Part shown: positions 25,241 through 34,763 of the stretch, in pieces | Layout: every line of letters starts with the position of its first letter | Position numbering within the stretch: position 1 is the first letter of the stretch | DNA from: Hyphomicrobiales bacterium | Lineage (GTDB): Bacteria > Pseudomonadota > Alphaproteobacteria > Rhizobiales > Rhizobiaceae | DNA length: 64,000 nucleotides | Assembly: GCA_017305935.1 (NCBI GenBank) | Contig: JAFKJU010000020.1 | Span: forward strand, 1-64,000 | Direction: 5' to 3' | Notes under the pieces: generated by a model | What the model saw: only the letters and a program-made list of their open reading frames with translations | Database searches by the model: none | What the model was told of the DNA's origin: nothing | Translations under genes and position numbers: made by a program

Positions 25241-28200
25241 CGCGACATCCACACCCGCACCAGCGAAAGCAGCTTGTCGACGTCCAGCGGCTTGGCCAGA
25301 TAGTCGTTGGCGCCGGCGGCCATGCACAATTCCTGATCCTGCGGCATCGCCTTGGCGGTCAGCATGATGACGGGCAGGGCATGGAGGCGTGGGCGGCTGC
25401 GGATCTCGCGCGTCGCCGTCAGCCCGTCCATTTCCGGCATCATCACATCCATCAGCACCAGATCGAAGGGCAGGGGGCCGCCGGCAAGCATGCGCTTGTC
25501 GATGATCTCCAGCGCCTCGATGCCGTTGCGGGCGATGGTGACGACCGCGCCATGCGCCTCGAAGATGCTGGTCAGCGCATAGACGTTGCGCACATCGTCC
25601 TCGACCACAAGAATCCGCCGGCCCTCGACGGCCTCGTCGCGGTTGAGGGATTTCGCCAGCATTTCCTGCTGCCGGTTCGGCAGGGTCGAGACGACCTGAT
25701 GCAGGAACAGGGTCACCTCGTCGAGCAGCCGCTCCGGCGACTTGGCGCCCTTGATGATGATCGACTGCGCATATTTGCGCAGCCGCAATTCGTCGTCGGC
25801 GGAAAGATCGCGGCCGGTATAGACGATGACCGGCGGCACGGTGATCGACGGATCCTGCCGCACCCGGTCGAGAACGTCGAGGCCGGAGGCATCCGGCAGC
25901 GTCAGATCGAGCACGATGCAGTCGAAGGCCTCGCCGCGCAGCCGCTCCAGGCATTCCGAGCCCGACTTGGCGCCCACCGTATCGACATTGTGCGAGCCGA
26001 GCAGAAGCTGGACACTTTCGAGCTGGGTCGCATCGTCCTCGACCACGAGCACCCGGCGCAGCGGCTCGACGAGGCTGCCTTCCAGCCCCTGCAGGGCATG
26101 GACCAGTTCCTCGCGCTTCACCGGCTTCAGCGTATAGCCGGCGGCGCCAAGCGCCCGCGCCTTCAGGATATAATCCGCCGCCGAGACCACATGCACGGGA
26201 ATGTGGCGGGTGCGCAGGTCGTGCTTCAGCCGGTCGAGCACGAACAGGCCGGTATGATCCGGCAGGCCGATATCGAGGATGATCGCATGCGGCAGATATT
26301 GGCGGGCAAGCGTCACGCCATCATCCGCCGTGCCGGCCACGATGCAGCGGAAGCCGAGTTCACGGGCGAGATCATAGAGGATGCCGGCAAAGGTCGCATC
26401 GTCCTCGACGGCCAGCATCACACGATCGCCCGGCGACAGGGTCGCGCGGTCGTCGGGGACGGGACCGGGGCGCGGCTCGGCGGCGACAGGTGGTGAGGCC
26501 GGCAGGGGTGCGGCAGGCAGGGTCGCTGCGGTGACGGTCGGGGCAGGGGAGGGGGGCGCCAGCCTCACCGTCTTGCCGGCGGCGACGGTCTCGCTGCGGC
26601 GCTGGGCCAGATCGGCATCGTATTCGACCGGCAGGATGACGGTGAAGGCGCTGCCCTGACCTTCCGTGCTGGACACGACGATGCGGCCGCCGAGCAGGGC
26701 GCTGAGCTCTCGCGAGATCGACAGGCCGAGGCCCGTGCCGCCGTATTTGCGGCTGATCGTGCCGTCCGCCTGGCGGAAGGGCTCGAAGATCGCCTGTTGC
26801 TGCTCGGCGGAAATGCCGATGCCGGTATCCTTGACGGCAAAGGCGACCTCGTTCCTGTCGGTGCGCTCGACCGTCAGCGCCACTTCGCCCTGATGGGTGA
26901 ATTTCAGCGCATTGGAGACGAAATTCTTCAGCACCTGCTCCAATCTCTGCGGATCGGTGGTCATCAGTCCCGGCAGCTCGGCGGCGATTTCGCTGCGCAG
27001 CACCAGCCCCTTCTGCGCCGCCGCCGGTTCGAACGTGGTCTTGAGCTTGGCGACCAGATCGGCGATGGAAACCGGCTGCAATTGCAGCTCGACCTGGCCG
27101 GCCTCGATCTTCGAAATGTCGAGGATATCGTTGATCAGCGTCAGCAGGTCGTTGCCGGCGCCGCCGATGGTGCGGGCGAATTTCACCTGCTCTTCGGTCA
27201 GGTTGCCGGTGCGGTTCTCGGCCAGGAGCTGGGCAAGGATGAGCAGCGAATTGAGCGGCGTGCGCAGCTCATGCGACATGTTGGACAGGAATTCGGACTT
27301 GTAGCGGCTGCTCTGTTCGAGATCGCGCGCCTGCTTCTGCAGGGAGGACTGCGCGCGGGCGAGGTCGTCGCGCTGGGCCTCCAGCTCCTGCGCCTGGGCT
27401 TCGAGCTGGGTGTTGGTCTGCTCCAGCTCGGTCTGCTGCAGTTCGAGGCGCGCCTGCGAGTCCTGCAGCGCCCTGGCCTGGGCCTCCAGCTCGTCGTTGG
27501 CGGCGCGCAATTCGTCGCTCTGGGCGCTGAGCTCGGCGGCCTGCTGCTGGGTCTCTTCCAGCAGGCGGCGCAAGGTGGAGCGATATTCGGCCGAGCGAAC
27601 CGCGGTCGCGATCATCGGGCATAGCCGGTCCAGCGCCTCCGCATAGGGGCGTTTGGGCGCCTTGAGGAAACCGAGTTCGAAAACGGCATGGATTTCGCCA
27701 TCCGTTTCGGCCGCCGCGATCGCCAGATGGCGCGGAACGCCCCGCCCCAGCGACGAGCCGACATAAATGTAGTTTTCCGGCACGTCGGACAGCGCTATCA
27801 TCCGTCCATCCCGGGCAACCTGGCCGAGCAGGCCGTCCCCGGTGACGATGCGTTGCGGAACCGGCGCATCGGCGGGAATGCCATAGCTGGCCGTGCGTTC
27901 GAAAGCACCGTCGCTGCGGACGAAGAAAGCGGCGCTTTCGGCGCCGAGATGTTGGCGCAGGTGCTCGAGGATCCCGGCGGAGAGTTCCGGCAGCGTCTGC
28001 TCGCCGGCGATCCGGTCTGCGAGACCGAGCTGCATCGATTGCAACCATTCCTGCCGGCGGATTTCGCTGCGATTGCGGATGAACGCATAACCGCTGGCAG
28101 CCAAGATCCACGCCGTCAGCGCGCAAAGGCTGCGGTTGATCTGCGCCAGTTCGAGGGAAACGCCGTCCGGCGCGAAGAAGTAACCGACGGCCAGAAGCAC

Positions 28201-28395
28201 GGTGACCAGCGCGGCGATGGCAGGTGGCAGGAAAGCGCGCCGCGAGAAGAACGACATGGCGATGGCCAGGATATAGATCAGCCAGATCGCCGTACCAAGC
28301 GGCAGCATCAGATCGGCCAGAAACGGGCCGACAACCAGGATGGCAAGCAGGCTATACAGCCAAGGTGCGACCCGCTCGTCAAAACTTGTCTTCAT
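25237..28395 (-). CDS. Membrane hybrid histidine kinase with GAF domain and three receivers
   Basis: A 1052-residue sensor. Hydrophobic segments occupy residues ~10-115. A GAF-like domain follows (~135-265), then a long coiled coil rich in Gln/Glu/Ala (~285-370). HisKA has phospho-His in FLSNMSHELRTPLNSLLILA, and HATPase has NALKFTHQGE and GTGLGLSIS. Three tandem receivers follow (~665-780, 785-905, 925-1050), with LAVEDD/LDIGLPD, LVVEDD/LDLTLPD and LVVEDD/LMDVMMPEMDG. This arrangement resembles multi-step phosphorelay or general stress kinases. Start ATG 28395; 163 bp upstream form the probable promoter. Confidence 0.88.
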   Translation of the reverse strand: MKTSFDERVAPWLYSLLAILVVGPFLADLMLPLGTAIWLIYILAIAMSFFSRRAFLPPAIAALVTVLLAVGYFFAPDGVSLELAQINRSLCALTAWILAASGYAFIRNRSEIRRQEWLQSMQLGLADRIAGEQTLPELSAGILEHLRQHLGAESAAFFVRSDGAFERTASYGIPADAPVPQRIVTGDGLLGQVARDGRMIALSDVPENYIYVGSSLGRGVPRHLAIAAAETDGEIHAVFELGFLKAPKRPYAEALDRLCPMIATAVRSAEYRSTLRRLLEETQQQAAELSAQSDELRAANDELEAQARALQDSQARLELQQTELEQTNTQLEAQAQELEAQRDDLARAQSSLQKQARDLEQSSRYKSEFLSNMSHELRTPLNSLLILAQLLAENRTGNLTEEQVKFARTIGGAGNDLLTLINDILDISKIEAGQVELQLQPVSIADLVAKLKTTFEPAAAQKGLVLRSEIAAELPGLMTTDPQRLEQVLKNFVSNALKFTHQGEVALTVERTDRNEVAFAVKDTGIGISAEQQQAIFEPFRQADGTISRKYGGTGLGLSISRELSALLGGRIVVSSTEGQGSAFTVILPVEYDADLAQRRSETVAAGKTVRLAPPSPAPTVTAATLPAAPLPASPPVAAEPRPGPVPDDRATLSPGDRVMLAVEDDATFAGILYDLARELGFRCIVAGTADDGVTLARQYLPHAIILDIGLPDHTGLFVLDRLKHDLRTRHIPVHVVSAADYILKARALGAAGYTLKPVKREELVHALQGLEGSLVEPLRRVLVVEDDATQLESVQLLLGSHNVDTVGAKSGSECLERLRGEAFDCIVLDLTLPDASGLDVLDRVRQDPSITVPPVIVYTGRDLSADDELRLRKYAQSIIIKGAKSPERLLDEVTLFLHQVVSTLPNRQQEMLAKSLNRDEAVEGRRILVVEDDVRNVYALTSIFEAHGAVVTIARNGIEALEIIDKRMLAGGPLPFDLVLMDVMMPEMDGLTATREIRSRPRLHALPVIMLTAKAMPQDQELCMAAGANDYLAKPLDVDKLLSLVRVWMSR

Positions 28396-28558
28396 GTCGG
28401 GGAAAAAGCCTCAAACCGGACGCGACAGGAGAATTCCTCGCCCGAGATAAGGCAGGTTTTCGCCATGTCCAGCCCCGACAGACAGATTCTTGCAATTTCC
28501 CGTGCCGATCAGGCGGGAAAGGCGATTTTTGACACCTCCCGCCCCATGAAACGGCTGC

Positions 28559-29137
28559 TCAGGCAGCCATGGCGACTTCACGGATGCGGCCGAGCTCGAC
28601 CATCCAGTTGGAGATATATTCCTGATGGCGCTTCTGATGGCCATAATGGCGGCCGAGCGCCGCCGTCAGCCGGCCGTTGCGGCCCAGCAGATGGTCCGCA
28701 TAACCGATCATCACCGAGTTCGGCCATGCGCGCGGGCGAATGGCGCGCAGCCGTTCGAACAGCAGGTCTTCCGGCGCATCCGGATCGGCCTGCGCCATCA
28801 GCGACAGCATCGCCGCCGTCGAGCGGGAAATGCCCATGTGGCAATGCACCAGCAGATGCGCTTCGGCGACCGACAATCCGCTGCCGGCGAAATCGCTGCC
28901 AAGATCGAGAATCTTTTCCACGTCCTTCTGCTGCGGCATGATCTGACCGGGCTGCGGATCGATGATGTCATGGAAATGCATGATCGTGCGGTGATGCGGA
29001 TCGTAGGAGCCGAAGGCTTCGAGATCGGGCAGGCCGGGATCGACGATCGACAGCACATGCGTGACCCGGCGCGGGCCGTGCTCCGGCAACTCGTCGATGC
29101 CGCAAATGGTCAGCAGGGAAAAATGGGGAATGGCCAT
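28559..29137 (-). CDS. Protein tyrosine phosphatase-like protein
   Basis: A 192-residue protein. LVHCHMGISRSTAAML is the HCx5RS P-loop of tyrosine/dual-specificity phosphatases. The upstream THVLSIVDPG and FHDIIDPQPG segments fit the DSP-like fold with an Asp general acid. Family members dephosphorylate Tyr/Ser proteins or small phosphates; in rhizobia they are of unknown target. ATG at 29137 is preceded by AAGGATATCCCC. It follows the divergently placed epimerase promoter region and is not clearly in an operon with the kinase gene downstream. Confidence 0.8.
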   Translation of the reverse strand: MAIPHFSLLTICGIDELPEHGPRRVTHVLSIVDPGLPDLEAFGSYDPHHRTIMHFHDIIDPQPGQIMPQQKDVEKILDLGSDFAGSGLSVAEAHLLVHCHMGISRSTAAMLSLMAQADPDAPEDLLFERLRAIRPRAWPNSVMIGYADHLLGRNGRLTAALGRHYGHQKRHQEYISNWMVELGRIREVAMAA

Positions 29138-29318
29138 GGGGATATCCTTTGACGGACGAAAGAAACTGCTTCGTGACAGTATAGTCCCTCCGGCCGAGGA
29201 TAAGAACCTCTAAAGCGTGTGCCCACGCATTCTTGACCCCGGCGCCGGCCAGTCTGTACGCTTCCGAGTCGAGACCGTCGGACGGGTAGGCGGGACGCAA
29301 GCCCAAGGGAGAGAGAAC

Positions 29319-30167
29319 ATGGAAGGTTTCGGCGTTCACACCAGCATGTGGACGATGAACTGGGATCGTGCCGGCGCCGAGCGCGCCGTCGAGGCCGCGG
29401 TTCGCCACAAGATGGATTTCATCGAGATCGCGCTTCTCAACGCACCGGCGGTCGATGCCGCCCATACGCGGGCGCTGCTCGAAAAACACAAGCTGCGCGC
29501 CGTCTGCTCGCTCGGCCTGCCGGAGCCGGCCTGGGCCTCCGTGCGCCCGGAGGCGGCCATCGACTATCTCAAGGTGGTGATCGACAAGACGGCGGAGATG
29601 GGCGCCGAGGCCGTGTCCGGCGTCATCTATGGCGGCATCGGCGAGCGCACCGGCGTGCCGCCGACGCAAGCCGAATACGACAACATCGCCCGCGCCCTCG
29701 AAGCCTCGGCGAAATACGCCAAGCAGCGCGGCATCGAACTCGGCGTCGAAGCGATCAACCGCTATGAAAACCACCTGATCAACTCGGCACGGCAGGCCGT
29801 CGACATGGTCGAGCGCGTCGGCGCCGACAATGTCTTCGTCCATCTCGATACCTATCACATGAATATCGAGGAGAAGGGCGCGGCCAACGGCATCCTCGTC
29901 GCCCGCGATCACCTCAAATACATCCACCTCTCGGAAAGCGACCGCGGCACGCCGGGCTACGGCAACATTCCCTGGGATGCGATCTATGCGGCGCTCGCCG
30001 CCATCGGCTTCAAGGGCGGGCTTGCCATGGAAAGCTTCATCAACATGCCGCCGGAAATCGCCTATGGCCTCGCCGTCTGGCGCCCCGTCGCCCGCGACGA
30101 GGAAGAGGTGATGGGCAAGGGCCTGCCTTTCCTGCGCGGCAAGGCCGAGCAATACGGGCTGATCTGA
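29319..30167 (+). CDS. D-tagatose/D-allulose 3-epimerase-like TIM-barrel isomerase
   Basis: A 282-residue xylose-isomerase-like TIM barrel. It begins MEGFGVHTSMWTMNWDRAGA, as in ketose 3-epimerases. Metal/active-site strands include LGVEAINRYENHL with the catalytic Glu, FVHLDTYHMNIEE (HLDTYHMN is diagnostic), YIHLSESDRGTPGYG and GGLAMESF with the second Glu. ATG at 29319 follows AAGGGAGAGAGAAC. It is convergent with the DeoR gene, 10 bp apart, and next to a CUT2 sugar importer. Conversion of rare ketohexoses such as allulose or tagatose is the likely role. Confidence 0.85.
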   Translation: MEGFGVHTSMWTMNWDRAGAERAVEAAVRHKMDFIEIALLNAPAVDAAHTRALLEKHKLRAVCSLGLPEPAWASVRPEAAIDYLKVVIDKTAEMGAEAVSGVIYGGIGERTGVPPTQAEYDNIARALEASAKYAKQRGIELGVEAINRYENHLINSARQAVDMVERVGADNVFVHLDTYHMNIEEKGAANGILVARDHLKYIHLSESDRGTPGYGNIPWDAIYAALAAIGFKGGLAMESFINMPPEIAYGLAVWRPVARDEEEVMGKGLPFLRGKAEQYGLI

Positions 30168-30177
30168 CGTCCCGACT

Positions 30178-31005
30178 TTAGGGGAGGGGGCGTTCGTTCC
30201 CCTCCCGGCGCTCGCCCTCCTGCGGGCGCACCGAGGCGACGATGACGTTGATGCCTTCGCTGGTCAGCCGTTCGTGATTGCTTTCGGAAATGCGGTCGTC
30301 GGTGATCAGGGTGCCGATGCGCGCCAGCGGCAGCACCGGGTAGCGCGCCCGGATATCGAATTTCGAACTGTCGGCCAGCACGATGATCTCGTCGGCGCGC
30401 TTCGCCAGCCCGGTGATGATATGCACCATCAGCGGATGCGATTCCATGATGCCGCCTTCGCCGAGGCTCTGGGCGCCGAGGAAGAATTTCGAGGCATAGA
30501 CCTCCGGCTCCGGCAGGCTGGGGGAATAGACGACGCCGGGCTCGCGATGCAGCTCGCCGCCGGCAATCGTCACATGACAGACGCCATTCTCCCATAGCCA
30601 GGCCGCCAGCGGCATGGAATTGGTGAAGATTTTTAAGCTGCGGCGCGCCAGAAGCTGGGCGAAGATGAAGCAGCTCGTGCCGCCATTGACGATCAGCGAG
30701 TCGCCGTCGCGGCATAATTGCGCCGCTTCCAGCGCAATCGCTTTCTTCGCCTCGACGTTGACGACCCGGTTTTCCGAGAAGGGCCGGGCATGCATGCGCT
30801 GCACATGCGCATTTTCCGGCAGGGCAATGCCGCCAAACACCTTGCGAATGACGCCGGCCTGATGCAACTTGGCAATATCGCGCCGGATGGTTGCCGGCGA
30901 GACTCCCAGAATGTCGAGAAGATCCTTCACCGTGGCGAAGGGTCGTTGCTTGAGAGCCTCCTGAATGAGGCGGTGGCGTTCGGATTCCGCGCCGTCTGCA
31001 CGCAT
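30178..31005 (-). CDS. DeoR/GlpR-family transcriptional regulator of the sugar ABC importer
   Basis: A 275-residue DeoR protein. The N-terminal winged helix (RHRLIQEALKQRPFATVKDL, then VSPATIRRDIAKL) precedes the sugar-phosphate-binding domain, with VNGGTSCFIFAQLL, VTIAGGELH and IIVLADSSKFDI. It is transcribed divergently from the ABC transporter operon across a 222-bp gap and most likely represses it, released by a phosphorylated sugar (family knowledge). Confidence 0.87.
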   Translation of the reverse strand: MRADGAESERHRLIQEALKQRPFATVKDLLDILGVSPATIRRDIAKLHQAGVIRKVFGGIALPENAHVQRMHARPFSENRVVNVEAKKAIALEAAQLCRDGDSLIVNGGTSCFIFAQLLARRSLKIFTNSMPLAAWLWENGVCHVTIAGGELHREPGVVYSPSLPEPEVYASKFFLGAQSLGEGGIMESHPLMVHIITGLAKRADEIIVLADSSKFDIRARYPVLPLARIGTLITDDRISESNHERLTSEGINVIVASVRPQEGERREGNERPLP

Positions 31006-31227
31006 GATTAAATTTCCTCGCTCCCTCGCATAATTTGATGATCCATTCGCATGGCTTTAGCAAGCTGGATTATTTCGGCGCCCATATTGACGATAGATGA
31101 TCGTTCATGCTTCTATTTAATCACGAAGGAGCGGAAGAGGAGCCGGATCCATCGTGACGGCATGATACCTTGCGACGCATGCAAGGCATTGTAACGTCTG
31201 AAAAAATGCGCTGGGGAGGAGACGCCG
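31006..31227. promoter_or_regulatory. Divergent promoter region with GATGATC direct repeats
   Basis: An AT-rich gap between deoR and the ABC ATPase gene. GATGATC occurs at 31037-31043 (then CATTC) and at 31096-31102 (then GTTC), 59 bp apart. Such paired sites on one DNA face would suit a looping DeoR repressor. The ATPase gene's ribosome site GGGGAGGAG lies at its right end. Confidence 0.4.
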
Positions 31228-32751
31228 GTGCCTGGAACGACAGATGCGTTCATCAGCCTGACAGGCGCGACTAAATCATTCAACGGCATCACCGTGCTGA
31301 AGAATGTCGATTTCGACGTGCGCCCCGGCGAGGTCCATGCGCTGCTCGGCGAAAACGGCGCCGGCAAATCCACCCTGATCAAGATCATTTCCGGCCTCTA
31401 CACGCCCGATGGCGGCACCATCCGCATTCAGGGCGAGACCGTCAGCTTTTCCTCCACCCGTGACGCCTCGAAGCGCGGCATCGCCACCGTCTACCAGGAA
31501 TTGCTGCTGTTTCCTGAATTGACGATTGCCGAAAACATCTTCCTCGGCGCATATCCCAAGTCTAATTGGGGCGGCATCGACTGGGACACGGTGCGCGAAC
31601 GCTCGCGCGCACTGCTCGACAGCCTTGACAGCGCCGAACTGGATGTCGACACCAAGGTCGCGCGCCTCTCGGTCGCCCAGCGCCAGCGCGTCGAGATCGC
31701 CAAGGCGCTGAGCCGCGATGCGCGCGTGCTGATCATGGACGAGCCGACCGCCTCGCTCGCCGAAGCCGACGTTCAGCGGCTGATGGATGTGGTGCGCGCG
31801 CTGCGCGCCCGTGGCGTCGCGATCATCTATGTCAGCCATCGCATGCCGGAAATCTTTGCGCTGGCCGACCGCGTCACCGTGCTGCGTGACGGTGCCCTCA
31901 TCGGCACCAAGGAAATCGGCGAGGTGACCGAAGCCAGCCTCGTCGCGATGATGGTCGGCCGCTCCATCGACCAGCTTTTTCCCAAGCCCGAGCCGATCAT
32001 CGGCGACGTGCTGCTGGAAGTCGAAGGCCTGCGCTGCGGCCGGCTGGTGCGTGACATGACGTTTTCCGTGCGGCGCGGCGAGATCCTCGGCATTGCCGGC
32101 CTCGTCGGCTCCGGGCGCACCGAGACGGCGCTCACCTTGTTCGGCATCACGCCGGCCGAAGCCGGCACCATCCGCATCGACGGCAAGACAGTCACCATCC
32201 GCTCGCCCAAGGAGGCGCGCGATCTCGGCATTGCCTATGTGCCGGAAGATCGCGGCCAGCAAGGTCTCGTCAAGGCGATGACCATCCGCCAGAACGTGTC
32301 GATGGCGACCATCGACCGGCTGTCGCGCGGGCTGTTCATCCGCTTCGCCGACGAGGCCGCCCGCGCGGTCGAGGCGGTGAAACGCTTCGGCATCCGCGCC
32401 CGTGGCGGCATCGAGCAACCGGTCGGCCAGCTCTCCGGCGGCAACCAGCAGAAGGTGGTCATCGCCAAGTGGCTGGAGACTGCGCCGCGCATCCTCATCC
32501 TCGACGAGCCGACGCGCGGCGTCGATGTCGGGGCCAAGTCGGAAATCCATGCGATCATCGGCGAACTCGCCCGCACGGGTGTCGCCATCGTCATGATCTC
32601 AAGCGAATTGCCGGAAGTGCTCGGCATGAGCGACCGCGTTCTGGTGATGAACAACGGTCATCTCGTGACCATTCTCGATCGCGCCGAGGCCACCGCCGAA
32701 AGCGTCGGCGCCGCCATGACCGTTGCAAAGAACAGGAAGGACGCCGCCTGA
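31228..32751 (+). CDS. Sugar ABC transporter ATP-binding protein (CUT2, RbsA type)
   Basis: A 507-residue ATPase with two nucleotide-binding domains. Domain 1 has LLGENGAGKSTLIKIISGL, LSVAQRQRVEIAKAL and VLIMDEPTASL. Domain 2 has the degenerate P-loop GLVGSGRTETALTLFG, the signature LSGGNQQKVVIAKWL and LILDEPTRGVD. This duplicated form energises uptake of monosaccharides in the ribose/rhamnose/AI-2 class. GTG start at 31228 with GGGGAGGAGACGCCG. The stop shares one base with the next start (TGATG). Confidence 0.93.
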   Translation: MPGTTDAFISLTGATKSFNGITVLKNVDFDVRPGEVHALLGENGAGKSTLIKIISGLYTPDGGTIRIQGETVSFSSTRDASKRGIATVYQELLLFPELTIAENIFLGAYPKSNWGGIDWDTVRERSRALLDSLDSAELDVDTKVARLSVAQRQRVEIAKALSRDARVLIMDEPTASLAEADVQRLMDVVRALRARGVAIIYVSHRMPEIFALADRVTVLRDGALIGTKEIGEVTEASLVAMMVGRSIDQLFPKPEPIIGDVLLEVEGLRCGRLVRDMTFSVRRGEILGIAGLVGSGRTETALTLFGITPAEAGTIRIDGKTVTIRSPKEARDLGIAYVPEDRGQQGLVKAMTIRQNVSMATIDRLSRGLFIRFADEAARAVEAVKRFGIRARGGIEQPVGQLSGGNQQKVVIAKWLETAPRILILDEPTRGVDVGAKSEIHAIIGELARTGVAIVMISSELPEVLGMSDRVLVMNNGHLVTILDRAEATAESVGAAMTVAKNRKDAA

Positions 32752-33743
32752 TGGCTTTTGCCGATCATCCGACCGCCCGCCGCTCCGAGCGCAGCCTGCT
32801 GCATCGCCTCTATTCCGCCTATGGCCAGGAAGCCGTCATCCTCGTGGCGATGGTCGCGCTGTTCGTCATCGTCGGCCTGATCAATCCGCGTTTTCTCAGC
32901 CCGGAAAACCTCAACACCATCTTTTCCGGGAATGCCTATATCGCGGTCGCCGCCATCGGTATGGCGATGATCATCATCACCGGCCATATCGACGTCTCGG
33001 TCGGGGCGCTGATCGGGGTGCTGGCAACGATTTCGGGCACGCTGGCGGTTGCCGGCTATCCGGTCTGGGTCGCATGGCTGGTGCCGATCCTGGTCGGCAT
33101 GGCGGTCAATGCGCTCGTCGGCGCCATGGTCGCCTATGCCCGCATCCCCTCCATCGTGGTGACGCTCGGCATGCTGTCGATTCTGCGCGGCGGGCTGATC
33201 AGCGTCACCGGCGGCGCGTGGATTTCCGGCCTGCCCAAAGAGTTCCTGATCGCGCAGGCAAAACCCCTCGGCGTGCCGGCGCCGATCTATTTCATGGTCA
33301 TCCTGACGCTCGCCGCCGCCTTCTGGATGCGCTACTCTGCCTTTGGGCGCTCGCTCTATGCCATCGGCGGCAATCCGGAAGCGGCGCGCGCCTCGGGCAT
33401 TCCCATCGAGCGCCGCACCGTCATGGTCTTCGTCATCCACGGCGCCTTTGCCGGGCTCGCGACGCTGCTGTTCGCCACGCAATTGCAGATCATCCAGTCG
33501 ACGGTTCCGCCGAACCTCGAACTGACCGTCATCACCGCGGCCGTCATCGGCGGCGTCTCGATCCTCGGCGGCACCGGCACGGTGATCGGCTCGACGCTCG
33601 CCGCCATCCTGTTCGCCGCCATCGGCTCGGCGCTGATCTTCACCAATGTCTCGGCCTATTGGCTGCGGGCGGTGATCGGCGTGCTGATCCTCGTCACCGT
33701 GCTCGCCGACATGATCCGGCGGCGCCGGCAGGGCAGGGCGTAA
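32751..33743 (+). CDS. Sugar ABC transporter permease (CUT2), first subunit
   Basis: A 330-residue membrane permease of the RbsC family with about 8-10 helices. Its family motif region reads MAMIIITGHIDVSVGALIGV, and later segments include YAIGGNPEAARASGIPIERR and GGVSILGGTGTVIGS. It forms a heterodimeric channel with the following permease; two different permeases are typical of the Rha/Lsr-type importers. ATG at 32751 overlaps the ATPase stop by one base. Confidence 0.92.
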   Translation: MAFADHPTARRSERSLLHRLYSAYGQEAVILVAMVALFVIVGLINPRFLSPENLNTIFSGNAYIAVAAIGMAMIIITGHIDVSVGALIGVLATISGTLAVAGYPVWVAWLVPILVGMAVNALVGAMVAYARIPSIVVTLGMLSILRGGLISVTGGAWISGLPKEFLIAQAKPLGVPAPIYFMVILTLAAAFWMRYSAFGRSLYAIGGNPEAARASGIPIERRTVMVFVIHGAFAGLATLLFATQLQIIQSTVPPNLELTVITAAVIGGVSILGGTGTVIGSTLAAILFAAIGSALIFTNVSAYWLRAVIGVLILVTVLADMIRRRRQGRA

Positions 33744-33750
33744 GGAGCCG

Positions 33751-34692
33751 ATGATGACCCGTTTCCTGCGTCACGAAACCATCCTGGCGGTGCTGGCCGT
33801 CATCGTGCTGGGCATTCTCGCCTACCAGTCCGATCGCTTCTTCACCGTCGACAACCTGCTGAACCAGGGCCGGCTGATGACGGAAGTCGGACTGGTGGCG
33901 ATCCTGATGACTTTCGTCATCGCCACCGGCGGCATCGATCTCTCGGTCGGCTCGATCATCGGCCTGACCGCGATCCTGACCGGCGTCTTCTGGCAATCGG
34001 TCGGCCTGCCGTTGCCGCTCGCCGCCCTTGCCGCCATCGCCTGCGGCACCTTCGGCGGCTTTGCCAACGGCGTGATCATCACCCGCTTCGGCGTGCCGCC
34101 GTTGATCGCCACGCTGGCGACGCTGGCGCTCTATCGCGGCCTTGCCGAGGGCATCAGCCAGGCGCGCTCGGTGCGCGGCTATCCCGAATGGTTCTATGTG
34201 CTGGGGCAGGGCAATGTGCTGGGCGTACCGACGCAGCTCTGGCTGCTGGTGCTGACGGCCATCGTCGCCGCAATCGTGCTCGGGCTGACCCGCTGGGGGC
34301 GCACGGTCTATGCCATCGGCAACAACGAGGTCGCCGCCCGCTTTTCCGGCCTGCCAGTGGATCGCGCCAAGCTCGCCATCTACACGGCCTCGGGCTTTGC
34401 TGCCGCCGTTGCCGGGGTCATCCTGGTGTCGCGCGTCTCGACCACCCGCTCGGACATGGGCACCGGCCTCGAACTCGACGCCATCACCGCCGTCGTGTTG
34501 GGGGGAACCTCGATCTTCGGCGGGCGCGGCACCATTGCGGGCACGGTGCTCGGCCTCATCCTGATCCAGGCCCTGAAGAACGGCCTGTCGCTTGCCGGCG
34601 TCAAGGGCGACGGCACCATCGTCCTGATCGGCGTCGTGCTCATCGTCACGATCCTGATCAGCAACATCGTTCACCGGAATGGCAACCGGTAG
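33751..34692 (+). CDS. Sugar ABC transporter permease (CUT2), second subunit
   Basis: A 313-residue polytopic permease paralogous to the preceding one. It contains FVIATGGIDLSVGSIIGLTA, YAIGNNEVAARFSGLPVDRA and VLGGTSIFGGRGTIAGTVLG, all at the positions expected for RbsC-like proteins. ATG codons at 33751 and 33754 both follow AAGGAGCCG. It is seven bases downstream of the first permease and 71 bp upstream of the binding protein gene. Confidence 0.92.
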   Translation: MMTRFLRHETILAVLAVIVLGILAYQSDRFFTVDNLLNQGRLMTEVGLVAILMTFVIATGGIDLSVGSIIGLTAILTGVFWQSVGLPLPLAALAAIACGTFGGFANGVIITRFGVPPLIATLATLALYRGLAEGISQARSVRGYPEWFYVLGQGNVLGVPTQLWLLVLTAIVAAIVLGLTRWGRTVYAIGNNEVAARFSGLPVDRAKLAIYTASGFAAAVAGVILVSRVSTTRSDMGTGLELDAITAVVLGGTSIFGGRGTIAGTVLGLILIQALKNGLSLAGVKGDGTIVLIGVVLIVTILISNIVHRNGNR

Positions 34693-34763
34693 AGGAGAAC
34701 GGCGCCCGCCTTGCCGAACGAGACCGGCGGATGCGCAATCGAAAAACGTGGAGGAAGAACAGC

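Noticed and set aside
24362-25954. 530-codon minus-strand frame containing CheR
   Set aside because: Only the part from ATG 25240 is CheR; the upstream part is an out-of-frame reading of the hybrid kinase receivers.
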